64,000 nucleotides of DNA from Tyto alba (lineage: Eukaryota; Chordata; Aves; Strigiformes; Tytonidae): contig NW_024881283.1 of the NCBI RefSeq assembly GCF_018691265.1, positions 10,101,731-10,165,730 on the forward strand, in the 5' to 3' direction. Position numbers and translations under genes: made by a program. The notes beneath the pieces were generated by a model, which did no database searches, was not told the DNA's origin, and was given only the letters and a program-made list of their open reading frames with translations. This document shows positions 1 to 10,967 of this stretch, piece after piece (position 1 is the first letter of the stretch; each line of letters starts with the position of its first letter).

Positions 1-2829
1 AGACAGAGGCCGAGGGCTGGTGGGACGGGCAGTGCCAGCACCGGCGAGGGCTCTTCCCCAGCAACTTCGTGGAGCTCCTGCCAGCGCTGGTGCCCACGGT
101 GAGCGGGGGCTGCACCAGAGCTGCCCAGTCTGTGCTGCCCCGGGGCTCGCGCAGCCAGACCCTGAGCTCTGGTGGGCTCCATGGGGCTGAAGTCCCGTGT
201 CCGTGGGGCGGTGGCCATGCCAGTGGTCCCTGCCTGCTCCGGTGCCCCGTCCTCACCCAACCCCGCTCTCCCGCAGGTGAAGCCAGCAATGCCATCCCGG
301 GATGTGGAGTCCGGTGAGTGCGGCCACGGCGGCCATCCGGCCCCGGGCTCCTTGGTGTCCCACCAGGACGGCCGGGCAGCCCCGCGGCCGGGCGCAAGGT
401 GGGTTGGGGCAGCCGGGGAGCCGGCTGTGCCGGGGGGCAGGAGGAGCCCCATGGGGCGCAGGGATGCGGCGTGGACCGGCACCGAGGTGCTCTCTGCTTC
501 GACTTCCTTCCCAGCGCAGAGCCGATTTCCTCCAGCATCACGTGCGCGGTGTGGGGCCGTGGCAGCTGGGGGAGCCTGGCACGGCACCGCTCGGCACGGC
601 CTCGTGGGCAGCCCTGCGCTGGCAGGTAGGATGGAGCAGCCGTGGCCCCGGGGGTCCCGCGCCCGGGGACCATCCCGGCAGCAGCACCTGCGTGAGGCCG
701 CGCTGCCGCCACGCTGTGCCGGTGCCCCGCGAGCCGGGGGAGCTGCCGAAGAGGAGCAGGGGCTGGCGGAACCCCGGGCAGCTCCGGGCATCATCAATCC
801 TGTGCCGCTGGGAGCGATGGAGCCCCGGGGCCCCCCCAGAGCATCTCCCCGTGCCCTTGGGGCCGGGTGCCCTCGTCCCTGTCCTCATCCCTGTGGCCTT
901 CATGGCTGCAGCCGTCTCTTCGGGTGGGTAAAACCCACCGTGCCTGCAAGGCCGCCACGGCGAGGGCCGTGCTGGTGGTGGCAGGGGCCGGGTGGCTTCA
1001 GGGCTGCTGGCCTGCCATGAGGACAGGGTGGCCCATGATGGGCCTAGGGTGGCCCATGGGTGCGTGCCGGTGGCCTGGTGCCCTGAACCCTGCTCTGCTG
1101 GGGGGCTCGTCCCCGTGGGCCCCCCGGGTTTGGTGTCAGGGGGCTGCTGCTGTGCCACAGGGGGCGGCGGGACGGCATCCTGCCCGTGCCACGGTGCCGG
1201 CGGGCTCGGGGAGGTTTGCAGCGGCTTGCTCCGCCGCGTGCAGAGGAAGCGCCGACCGCAGCAGGGCTGGGTGCGGGGCTGGGTGCAAGGATGGGTGCGG
1301 GGCTGGCAGGGGGGTGGCTGCCCCCACCCAGCAGACAGCGCCCTGGGTATGTGGGGGCGGTGGGCAGAGCTGCCAGCGGGCTGGTCGGGCCCCGCCGAGC
1401 ATCGCTGCCGGCCGGGGTAGGTGGTGCTGGTGGGACCCGCGGGCCCAGGAGTGCCATGGGGTGAGGTCTCCCACCAGTCCTGCCTGTGGGGGGCCTCCTC
1501 CCCAGCACCCCACTGCCCCCCACCCTGCAAAAGGTTCTCTGGGAGAGGGGGATGGAATGAGGGTCCTTCCCCCAGCGGCTGACGTGCCCCTTTGCTCCCC
1601 AGCAGCCTGTAACACAGCGAGGGATGAGGAGGGGGAGCACCCGGGTGGGTCCCTGAGCTGGGGCTGGGGGGAGGAGGGAGGGACGGTGACAGGGACGGGA
1701 CAGGCCCCCCCGTGCTGTGCCTGGGGCAGGTCCCCAGTGCCAGGGCACGGCCGCAGCCGGGGCTCCCCAGCAGGAAGCGTTTCCTGCCCCGCTCTCACCG
1801 TGCCGGTCCCAGCCCCACTCCTGCCGCCTCTCCCCAGAGCTCCCAGCACCGGTGAGGATGGAGCCGGCCAAGCTCCCCCCCAGCAAGAGGATGGCCCCCG
1901 CTCCCCCCGTCCCTGCCAAGGCCAAACCAGCCCTGATACCAGCCAGCAAGTAAGACACACGTGGCCACCCCTCGATGGCCCCAGCGCCGGGGCCGTGCCC
2001 ATGGCCACACTCGGTCCCCGGAGTGGGGCTGGAGTGTGCCCCACGGGGCTGTGCCGCTTCACCACCCTGCCGTCCCCAGGCCCGGCGGCCCCCAGCCCTG
2101 CGCCTCAGCCGACACGGAGTGGGGCAGAGCCAGCGACGCAGGTGGGTGCTGGGTGCTGGTGCTGGGTGCCAGCGCTGGGTGCTGCAGCCACGGCAGGGCC
2201 GTGCCCGTTGCTGAGTCCCTCTCCTTGGCAGATGCTGATGGCTTCAACGCGGTGCCGGTCACCACGATGAAGCTGAGCCACCCCACTGCCACACGCCCGC
2301 GGGTGCCAGGCCAGCGGCCGCCCAGCCTCGCCCTGGGGGGTCCCTGCGAGGGGGAGCAGCCCCCGGCCGGGCTCTGTGCCCCTCTCCCACGGAGCACGGA
2401 GGTGCCGGTGGCACCACGGCCCGAGGAGCGGCTGGCCCTGGAGGATCTGAAGGCCGAGGTCCGCTCCCTGCACATCCTCGTGGACCTGATGCGAGTCCAG
2501 CACCTGTGAGCGGGGTCGGGGGTGTCGGGGTGCTGGTGGTGGTGGTGGGGGGGGGGGGGGGGGTGTCCCCAGCTGCTCACCGTCGGGGTCCTGCCGGCCC
2601 TGGCTGAGCCATCCCCGGCACGTTGCAGGCGGGACCTGGCGGACATGCGGCAGGAGATGTGCCAGGAGCGGGCCAAGCGCCAGGCGCTGCAGGTGAGTCC
2701 CTGGCCAGGGGCTGCCCCGATGTTGGGGTCCCCCTAGCCCCCCCCCCCCCCCCCCCCCCCCCCCTTAGTGCTCACAGCCTCTCCCCACAGGCAGAGATCG
2801 AGCGGGTGAGGAAGGTGCTGCCCTGCTAG
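1..2829 (+). CDS. SH3D21: SH3D21, 3' part (left copy, cut by window edge)
   Basis: This is the C-terminal part of an SH3 domain-containing adaptor related to CD2AP/CIN85. Coding exons are (1)3-98, 277-313, 1838-1949, 2080-2141, 2232-2505, 2629-2692 and 2791-2829 (stop TAG 2827-2829). All junctions are GT-AG and the phases agree throughout. The first exon holds the second half of an SH3 fold, with the GWW tryptophan pair and the [10 protein letters not shown] end motif. Then comes a Pro/Ala/Lys-rich linker. The last three exons encode a heptad-like coiled coil starting near EERLALEDLKAEV and ending KVLPC, resembling the CD2AP/CIN85 C-terminus. An extra in-frame 111-nt exon at 515-625 is possible. 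The gene converges on EVA1B. The SH3 start lies left of the window; the other copy at 45160-48458 shows it. The family call is firm; the symbol rests on domain order and synteny. Confidence 0.85.
2738..2764. repeat. Poly-C tract in last SH3D21 intron (left copy)
   Basis: A run of 27 C lies in the polypyrimidine region just before the last SH3D21 acceptor (AG at 2789-2790). The equivalent run in the right copy (48371-48393) has 23 C. This length difference accounts for most of the early offset change between copies. Confidence 0.95.
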
Positions 2830-3026
2830 CACGGTGCGGGGCTGCGGTGCCCACCCCTCTGCAGCCCCAGGGATGTGGGGCAGGCGGGTGGCACAGGGTG
2901 CTGGGTGCCATGTGGGTGCTGCGCCCTGTGCCCCCCCCTCCCCGACCCCGCTGCCCCCAGCTCAGCTTTCTGCAGCGAGGCCCCCGAGGCTGCGCAACAA
3001 TCCCTGGGTGTAGAGATAAAGTTGAA

Positions 3027-3032
3027 AATAAA
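3027..3032 (+). terminator. SH3D21 polyadenylation signal (left copy)
   Basis: An AATAAA hexamer lies about 200 bp after the SH3D21 stop codon and gives a short 3'UTR. Between here and the EVA1B stop at 4404 is about 1.4 kb of GC-rich intergenic sequence with a minisatellite and no gene that I recognise. Confidence 0.8.
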
Positions 3033-3931
3033 CTATTTTGGGCGCAGAGTGCTGCTGGGCTGGGTGGGTGCTGCCGCGGGCAGAGCCCAGGGGCCGCCAC
3101 GTCCCTGCGGGGCACGGGGGGGGGTGTCCCAGTGTGGCACTGGGGGTCCCACCAGGGCTGGCTCACGGTTGGAGCTCAGGGCTGGATCCTGCAGTGCTCA
3201 GCCCCAGGTGCTGGGAGTGGACGTGCCGGCAGTCACGGCCAGGGCTGCGGCCTCTGCCAGCCAGTCCCGGGGGGGGCCAAGTGCCCCCCGCCACCCCCTG
3301 CACCTTGTCCCGGGCTGGGATGCAGAGCCAGGGCCAGAAGCAGAGCTGCCTCTGCCTCCTCCTCCTCCTCCTCCTCCTCGTCCTCCAGCCCCCGCACCGT
3401 TTCCCAGCCCAGCCCCAGCCCCAGCCCATCCTGGCCTCCAGCCACCGCTGTGGGGCCGGGAGAACATCTGGAAAACATCTGGGTCCTGCTGGCGCTGGCA
3501 GCACGGGGGACTGGCCTGGGAAGGAGCTATTTTTGTAAAGCTGCCGGGGAGGGGGCTGGGGAGGGGGCAGCGGGGCCCTCGCACCCTGCGGAGCTGGGCC
3601 GGGAGCGGAGGCAGGATGTGGCCCCATGTCCCAGGGGAGCACCCACCGCCCCGAGAGCCCAGCGGGGAAACATCCGCCCCGGCGCTGGGTCAGGGCCCGG
3701 CTGTGCCGGAAAGGACCCGGCTAATTTTAGTGGGGTCAGGGGGAGGGAATTGGCCAGGGGAGGCGACCGGACCTCCCCCCCCACCCCCTCCAAGCACCAC
3801 TTGTGCCGGTGCAGCAGCCGCAGCCGCCCCGCGCCCCCCACGCTGGGCTCCAGGCAGTCTGTAACAGCACCATGTTTCTGGGGCAGGACCCCACATCTTA
3901 CACGGACGAACAGCCCGACCGCGGCCCCCAC

Positions 3932-4038
3932 GCTGGGCTCCCCCCGGCCCTGGGCCCCCCCCGGTGCTGGGCTCCCCCCGGCGCTGGGTTCCCCCCAGCC
4001 CTGGGCTCCCCCCGGCCCTGGGCTCCCCCCAGCGCTGG
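3932..4038. repeat. 17-bp GC-rich minisatellite (left copy)
   Basis: There are six full 17-bp units plus a partial one of the type GCTGGGCTCCCCCCGGC, with unit variants alternating GCTGGG/CCTGGG at the start and GGC/AGC at the end. A degenerate extra unit is visible just upstream near 3834. It sits between the convergent 3' ends of SH3D21 and EVA1B and shows no copy-number change in the other copy (49561-49667). Confidence 0.9.
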
Positions 4039-4403
4039 TGCTGAGCTGACGGAGCCAGCACCTGCGGCCGGCAAGGTCAGCCCTGGCCTTGGCGTTGTCC
4101 TCGTCCCTGCAGGGTCCCGGGGGTGCTCGGCGGGTGCCAACCATCGTACCAATGGCTCAAAGTGCGTCGTGTCCCTTGGTGGGGGGGGGGGATGAGTCTG
4201 GCCGTGGGGGTGCCGGTGGCACCCGGGTCCGGCTGGCAGCGGCGCGGGGCTGTTCCAGGGCAGCTCCCCCAACCCGGGGGCAGTGAGACCCCCGAGCCCC
4301 AGCACTGTCCTCCCCAGTCCTGACCCCAAACCGGGTCCCGGGCAGCTCCCGCCGTGGGTTGAGCTACCCGGGGGGGGGCTGGAGCCAGGCAGGGTGCCGG
4401 GGC

Positions 4404-4999
4404 TCAGTAGTAGTGGACACGGCCCAGGGTGCCGGTGCCGGTGCCCAGGGTGCCGGTGCCGGTGCCCAGGATGTCGGGCTGCCCGTTGCGCCAGATCTCG
4501 CGGATGATGCGCTCGCGCTCCTCCAGCCGCTGCGCCCGCTCCAGCTCCTCCGCCGAGGCGAAGACGTTGACGGCCAGAGCCCCGTCCCCGGGGCCGTGGC
4601 TGTCCGGCGGGAGCTCGGTCACCGGCAGCAGTGACTCGGACGGTGCGCGGTCGACGGTGTCCTCCTCTTCCTCGTCCTCCTCCTCGTCGTCCTCCTCGTC
4701 CTCGCTGAGGTCGCTGGGGCGGGGCGGGGGGCGCGCGGGGGGCTGGCAGGAGAGGCGCAGCACCAGCAGGCACAGGGTCAGCACCAGCCCGAAGCAGACG
4801 CCCAGCACGAAGTAGAGCCCGAAGGTCTCGGGGTTGGCTGCGGGGGGAGCAGCGGGGATGAGGGACTGGCCCACGGGGCCACCGGTGGCCCTCAGGTCAC
4901 CCCCGCGGGCCGTGTCCCCCCCCCAGGCTCACCTCGGATGTGCGCGTACGCGGCCATGCTGTTGCTCAGCAGCTCCATGTCCCGCTTGCGGCTCTCCAT
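4404..4999 (-). CDS. EVA1B: EVA1B (FAM176B), eva-1 homolog B, left copy
   Basis: This is a small single-pass membrane protein of the EVA1/FAM176 family, implicated in the family's roles in autophagy and cell death; the molecular role of EVA1B itself is poorly known. Two coding exons, 4999-4933 and 4837-4404, are split by a 95-bp GT-AG intron, giving 166 aa. The start MESRKRDMELLSNS matches the conserved family N-terminus. A hydrophobic segment at about residues 29-49 (FGLYFVLGVCFGLVLTLCLL) is the membrane span. It is followed by a Pro-rich stretch and an acidic Asp/Glu run (about 60-75). The conserved cytosolic box SAEELERAQRLEERERIIREIW and the C-terminal GRVHYY also match human EVA1B. A perfect 21-bp tandem duplication near the 3' end encodes a repeated LGTGTGT. 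The gene converges with SH3D21. No AATAAA is visible downstream. Confidence 0.95.
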
Positions 5000-5004
5000 C
5001 CTGC

Positions 5005-5037
5005 TCAGTGTCCCCGGGGATGGCGCGTGTTTGGCAT
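5005..5037 (-). other. Upstream ORF in EVA1B 5'UTR (left copy)
   Basis: The exon carrying the EVA1B start begins at 5037 (acceptor AG at 5039-5038). Its first three bases are ATG, opening a 10-codon ORF (MPNTRHPRGH) that stops with TGA at 5007-5005, five bases before the main ATG at 4999. A terminating uORF this close to the main start would be expected to lower or tune EVA1B translation (inference). It is unchanged in the other copy. Confidence 0.55.
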
Positions 5038-5438
5038 CTGGGGGGACACAGGGGCTGAGTGAGGCATTACTGGGGGTCCCTCCCCCCCCACACCCCACCC
5101 CAGAGTCCCCCTCTTTCCCTTTCGGGGCCATGCTTGGGTGCAACCATGTCCCATGGGCTCCCCGCTGAGCACGGGCCGGGGCTGGGCTGCTCCATCCAGG
5201 GCTGAGCCCCCCTCCCCAGGTGCTGAACCGGGGCCATCCCACTCCCACCGCCCCCCTCTGTCCTTCCTGCGGGACCGGGGGGGACACGGCTCCTCCAGGG
5301 CACGGCGGCAAGTGGCCCCGGGGCCAGGCTTTCCCTGGTCCTGGGCACAGCGCACGGGGCTGAGCGCGGTGCCAAGCGGGACCAGCACAGCCCTGCGTGG
5401 CTGCCCACGGGGCACGCGGGAGCTGGTGCTGCCTGCGC

Positions 5439-5466
5439 GCACACACACACACACGCACACACGCGT
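5439..5466. repeat. (CA)n microsatellite in EVA1B 5' intron (left copy)
   Basis: This is a short imperfect CA repeat interrupted by CG dinucleotides, inside the EVA1B 5'UTR intron (about 5040-6702). The rest of that intron is GC-rich with no recognised gene. Confidence 0.85.
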
Positions 5467-6699
5467 GTGCTCCCCCCGCAGCCCCTCAGGACCGTGTCCC
5501 CGCTCCCCGTGCTGCTCCCGGCCCCGCTCCAGCCTTGGCCGCGGGGCTCTGCGGCGCGGGGGCAAAGGCCGGCAGCAGGGACCAGGGCTGAGCCCGCGGC
5601 CCCCCCCCAGCTCCTGCGGCCCCCGGGCAGGACGGGCGAGGGGCAGGCACCGGCCCCGCTGCAAGAGGAAAAACTGCCCCGCGCTCCCACAGTGGGGCCG
5701 GCCGCAGGAACCTGCCCTGGGACGGGACGTGGGTGCCCTGTGCCAGCTCCTCCACGACACCCCCCCACCGGGGATGGGGTGTCTGAGCCCCACGCTGGGG
5801 TGCAGGGGTGAGCACCCACCTCCTCCTGCCCCCGGGACCCGCCTGGCCCCAAGCAGCCCGTCCCCACGGCCCCTCGCTGTCCCCACGATGGCAGTGTGGG
5901 GCCAGGTCCCCCCTCAGCCGTGGGGTGCCGTGGCCCCCAAGGTGTGGGGCTGGGCAGGGTGGGAGGCGAAGCAGCGCCGGGCCCTGGCAGGGGACGAGCT
6001 CTTTTCCCAGAAACAACTCCAGGGAGGGAGGAACGAGGAAAGAAATGCAGAAAATGTGACACATCAGCAGAACCATCCCCAGACAGCCCAGTGCTGCTGC
6101 ACGTCCTGGGGCTGGGCAGCCCCTCACTCTGGGACACCCCAAAACACGGCCAAGGGTCCTGGTGCCCCCCCCGCAGAGCAGCCACCCCACCAGCCCCTGC
6201 AAGGGGAGGCAGAGCCCCGCCATGGGGCTCCAGGGACCCCCGAGGCCCTGCCCGTGGCAGGGCTGGCCCCAGGGCCACGGGGGTGCTCAGCACCCGCTGA
6301 CGGGCGGCTGTAGTGGGCACGGGGTGTGCGTGAGCCTGGGGACAGATGGAGGGAGGGGGTGCTGAGTGAGCTCCCCCCCCCGCCGGAGCCAGGGCTGCCC
6401 CGGACCCCGGGGGTACCAGAGCGGGACGGCGCCGGGGTACGGTGTGCCTGCGGGCACAGCCCCAGAGCACTCAGCCCCGTGTCCCCCCAGAACTAAGCCC
6501 CATGTCCGTCCCCCCCCCGGCTCTGAGCTCTCTCCATCCCCGCGCCCCCCGTCGCGGCAGGGGGGCCCCCAACTCAAGCCGGGGACAGGGCAGATCCACG
6601 ACACCCCGCCACGGCCGGGGGGGGGACGCAGGGCGCTGGGGTCCTCCGGGGTGCCCCGTCCACCCCGCAGCCCCGTGCCGGTGCCCGGGGGCCGGTACT

Positions 6700-7100
6700 C
6701 ACCGGGACGGCGGGAGCCCGGGGCGCTTTGGCTGGCGAGAGGGGAGAGCGAGGAGGGTCTGCTCGGCGTTAACGCCGCAGCAACAGGAAATAGTCCGGCT
6801 CGGCGGGCGGTCAGCGCTCCCCGCCGGAGCCAATGGCGGCCCCGTCCCGGCGCCGAGCGGGGCGCGGGGCCGGGGCTCGTCCCGCTCCCCCGGGACGCCG
6901 CGCTCAGCCCGGCCGCGGAGCCGCCCCGGTGGGGCGGGCAGCTCCAGCCGGGCCCCTTCCTGGCCCTGCTCAGCACCCGCAGGATCAGGCCTGGCAGTGC
7001 CGGACCCCCCCTCCTCCCGCCCCGGTCGAGCATCCCGGGCTCGGGTCTCGGCCGGGCGAAGCGCCCCGTACGCTGCGCCGCAGCCCGGGGAGCCGTGGGG
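6700..7100 (-). promoter_or_regulatory. EVA1B CpG-island promoter and 5'UTR exon (left copy)
   Basis: This is a dense CpG region at the 5' end of EVA1B. A GT donor on the minus strand at 6702-6701 fits a non-coding first exon spliced to the acceptor at 5039. Just upstream, 6827-6839 contains a CCAAT box (6830-6834) overlapping a sequence that reads GCCGCCATT on the minus strand, the YY1 core. A GGAA ETS core lies near 6785. No TATA box is seen. The transcription start is inferred to lie near 6750-6840. Confidence 0.6.
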
Positions 7101-7439
7101 ACAGGCAGGATCCTGCCCCGGGCCTGGGTGCCCGCCGTGGGGCTGTGCAGGGGGGCATCAGCCCCCCCCCCCCAGCCCCATCGCAGCCCCCCCCCCCAGC
7201 CCAGGCTGCTCCGGTGCCGGCAGAGCCGAGGGCAGGGACTGGACGCCGGGACACACCGCTCCGTGCCCCAACCCTTATCCCCAGGGGCAGGACAGGGCTG
7301 CGAGGCCCCCCCGGGACACTCCCCACATCTTCCTGCAGGCCCAGGGCTGCTGCTCCCCCAAACGCCCCCCCCCCCCCCAAACCCACCCGTGTCCCCACAC
7401 CCCCCCCGCCCCTGTCCCCGCGGGGTCGCTGCGCGCCGG

Positions 7440-9622
7440 GCTCTCGGTATGAAGTTTTATTGCCGACATGCAGGAGTAGGTTTGACGTAGTACAAAAATA
7501 ATGTCTTTATACAAATTTTTTTTCCTCTTTTTTTTTTTTTTTTTCTTTCTCTCCTTTTTTCTTACAACAGGCTCCTTCTCACAGGGCGGCCTCTCCGCCC
7601 GCACCCCCCAGCCGCTCCTGCCCTCCCCACACCCCCTCCCTCCTCTTCCAGTTTGCTTTAATACAATTGTGATTTACTGGCGATGACCGGTGCGCAGGAA
7701 TACTGGGTATGATACAGCCTTGCAGAGTCCCCAGAATATTGCTTTAACTTTGGGAAAAAAAAAAAAAACAAAAAAAAACCACCACAAAACATAAAGAAGT
7801 GGGAACAAGACAGGAGAAAACCAGCTGGAGAGAGCAGGGCCCCAGCTGGGGGTGCTCAGGGGTTGGGGGTCCCCGCTCTGCTGCTGGTGGCACAGGGGGG
7901 TGATGGGCACGCACCGGGGTGTGCCAGGACAGACCTACCCTCTTTAAAATAAATAAGGCTAAAACTTCAGGCTACTGGCTCAGCTGGCTGGGGTTGGTGC
8001 AACTGTTCTAGTCTGTATTAGTGTTCACAATTCCCTGCCTGCCCGCTGCCAAGCGGCTTTGGCGAGTTCGCAGGCAGGACATAATGCCCGACGCTGCCAA
8101 GGAGTTTCAGGTCAATCCCTGTGTCCCCACCAAGACACCCGGAGGTTGGCCCAGGCCAGACGCAGTCCGCTGCCCCAGCCCGGGGCAAGAGAAGGCAACA
8201 CCACGCTACAGAGAGATCTGCTGCTCCCTCCCTGCCCGCACTCACCGGGGTGCTAGAGCTGGCCCCGAAAAGCAGGGCCAGCCCCCCCAGCCGAGGCCAC
8301 GGCAGCATTTCCCACCCCTGCTCCCCCTTTTCCTTGTGCCCAGGCTGAGGGTGGCCGATGCTGGAGCCGCGTGGGGCTGGGAGCAGCCGGCGAGCCGCTG
8401 CCCGGAGCGGGAGCCCTGGGACCTCTGTGTGAGAACAGTTCATCTGGCAAGACAGGCATCCAGTTCACAAAATGAGGCTCAGAAACAATCGTTCCTGTTC
8501 TCAGCACAGGCAAACGCTCTTCCAGTGGCACGAGGTGACAAACCGGGACATCCTTCTCCCGCCTCAGCACCACGCAGGGACAGCAGAGGCAGCCCCAGGT
8601 TTGCATGGCGAGGCTGGGATGGCAAGATAAGCTAGGGAACAAATACAGTAGAGACTTCAGCCAGCCCCTTCCTAATTCTAGGCAGATTATTTTGGGAAGC
8701 TTTTTCACATTGTAACTCATATATTATATCTGTACCACAACTGAAGTGTGAAAATGCTAAATCAGAATTAATGCAATTTTAACTGCACCTTAGAGAAGCT
8801 ACTGAAAAATAAGATTAAATCATATATCCTTATGAAACTAAAAGAATCGGTGAAAGGTGGGAAAGATGTCAGAGGCCACAGCGGGCCAAGTCCTGCAGAA
8901 CCTTTGAACCACAGACAGGATCCGATCTCTGCAGCGATCGCCTGCAAGGACAACTGTGAGGCGAGGTGGTGGCCGGGCCCCCCGGGCAGCCCCCGCTCGC
9001 ACCGGGGAACCGGCGGCTGCTCCTGCCGCTCGGGGGCCTCGGTGTGCTGCAGCCCACACCCGGCCACCGAGGGTTAGACACCACCGGCAGACCGGGTGGC
9101 ATGGTAAGGACAGAAAGAGATTTGATGCGGACGAAGGGAAGTGGGAGGTTTCAAGAAATTCTTCCTTTCAAGAAACCCCGATAAATCTAAGCTTATTCAA
9201 ACCATATGGAGCGAATGCAATCAGCCGACTCTCCGTACTGCACAGCCGCGACTTGTGCCAGCAAACCAGCTTCACCCTTGGTAGTCTTCTCCTTCCCCAC
9301 AGGCTTCGCTCGATCCAGAGAACAGCATGGTTAAAAAGACAAGAGAGGTAGATTACAGTCATGATTAAAAGCAGATTAGTCATCTAGGCTTCGATTTAAA
9401 AAACAGATTCCAGAAGATGCCAAGAGGTTGCTGCTTCCAAAACTAGCTTTTTCAAAAGTCTTCTCCCTCCAGAGCAAGTGTGAGTGCGTGTCCCTGAACA
9501 GAGCTCAGAAGAATTGCTACATTATTCTCCATCACGGGACACGGGTATTGCTGTTGAGCTGTAGTAGGCGACGTGAAAGGCAGACTGCAGGATGGTGCTT
9601 GTGCTCTCGGGTGCGTGGGAAG
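7440..9622 (-). other. STK40 3'UTR with polyadenylation signal (left copy)
   Basis: About 2.2 kb follows the STK40 stop codon (9625-9623). It ends at a minus-strand AATAAA (7461-7456), followed by the steep rise in GC of the EVA1B promoter. An ATTAAA-like hexamer lies near 7657 and AT-rich ATTTA-type sequence near 7950; both could act in alternative polyadenylation or message stability. Poly-T and poly-A tracts occur at about 7520-7543 and 7756-7772. No other gene is seen here. Confidence 0.75.
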
Positions 9623-10936
9623 CTACTTCCGAAGGTACCTCTGGGCCAGGATAGCTGCGTCCAAAGGGTTCATGGGCTGGGCGTCGTGGCCCAGGCGTCG
9701 CACTGGGGGGATGTTCCCAAACTGCCGCTTCTGGAGGAAGCTCTTGGCCTCATGCAAGGTGTTCTTCTCCTCAGCCAAGAGCAGCTGCTGCCTCATGTAG
9801 TTCTCGAACTCGTACTGCGAGCACTCCTCCGTCACCTTCACCTGCCAGGGAACCACCCGTCAGAGCCACAGCAACACACACCGGTCCCACAACTCCTCTC
9901 CAGGGGTCCTGAGCCACCAGGGGATAACTGGAGTCTTAATCCAAGACCTGGCCCTGCTGCCAGACATGCAGGCAGGACTCCCTGTGAGCGAGTCATCAGT
10001 GCCACCTGCAACAGAGGTGTGGAAGCCTCCGTGGCTCTGTGCTGACCCGGCTCGTCCCAACCCAGCCAGATATTCAGAGCCTGCAGCTGTCTGACCCCAG
10101 CTCTCACGGCCCCCGAGCCCAGCGGAGGGATTTCTCGTGGCAGCACCGCAGGCAAAAGCTCTGCAAGGCTGTCCCCAGGCAGTGAGGTCACCGGCCGTCA
10201 CTTCCAACATAAAATGCACTGGCAAGAAAACAGGATGTTTGCTCCCATCGCAGAGCTCCCCGGGGAGCCCGAGCCAACGGCACTACCCCTTCCCGGCTCT
10301 CCCGGCGCACGTGAGCTCTCGGCTGCGCGCGGGGGAGTGCGCGCGGCTCGGAGAGGAGCGAGCTGCCCCTCCACTGGCTCCGGGGGCAGGGAGCTCTCCT
10401 GCAGGCAGTGCAGCCAGCTGGGCATGGCCCCTGCTCCCCGCAGCACGAGCCTTTCCTTCCCCGGCACAGGACGGCGATGGGCTTGGCCGCCTCGCAGAGC
10501 GGTGGCCACAGCTGGGTCCTGCCCCCCCTCCCCTCCCCTCCCCAGCTCAGGGGCCACAGGGCGCTGCCACCTCCTCCCGTTACAGACGCGGCACGGGCAA
10601 GCGGCCCCGGGGAGAGGAGAGTAGGAAAACCTACCTCCTGCGGGTTTTCAGGGTTAGCCACTTGGTCGTCGATGTCCGGCACCACTTGCAAAGGGCCGCT
10701 CAGCGAGGACATGGACTGCCTGGGGAGAGAGCGCAGCCTCAGGGATTCGGAGCCCAGCACCCCAGCCCACCCCCCCCCCCCCCCCCCCCAGCACCCCGAC
10801 CAGGGCAAGCCTGCCTGGCTGGCCACCGCAGCGTGGCACCGAGCTGCCTGGACGCCACACCAGCTACTACTACTAAAGGACACTATTCAAAATTCAATTT
10901 CCCCGACATGAAATCATGTTATAATCCCCAGAGCTG

Positions 10937-10967
<31 letters not shown>

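Noticed and set aside
5067..6470. Minus-strand open frame of 467 codons over the EVA1B 5' intron
   Set aside because: Low-complexity translation of a CpG-rich intron. It ignores the EVA1B splice sites and is altered by a poly-C change in the other copy.
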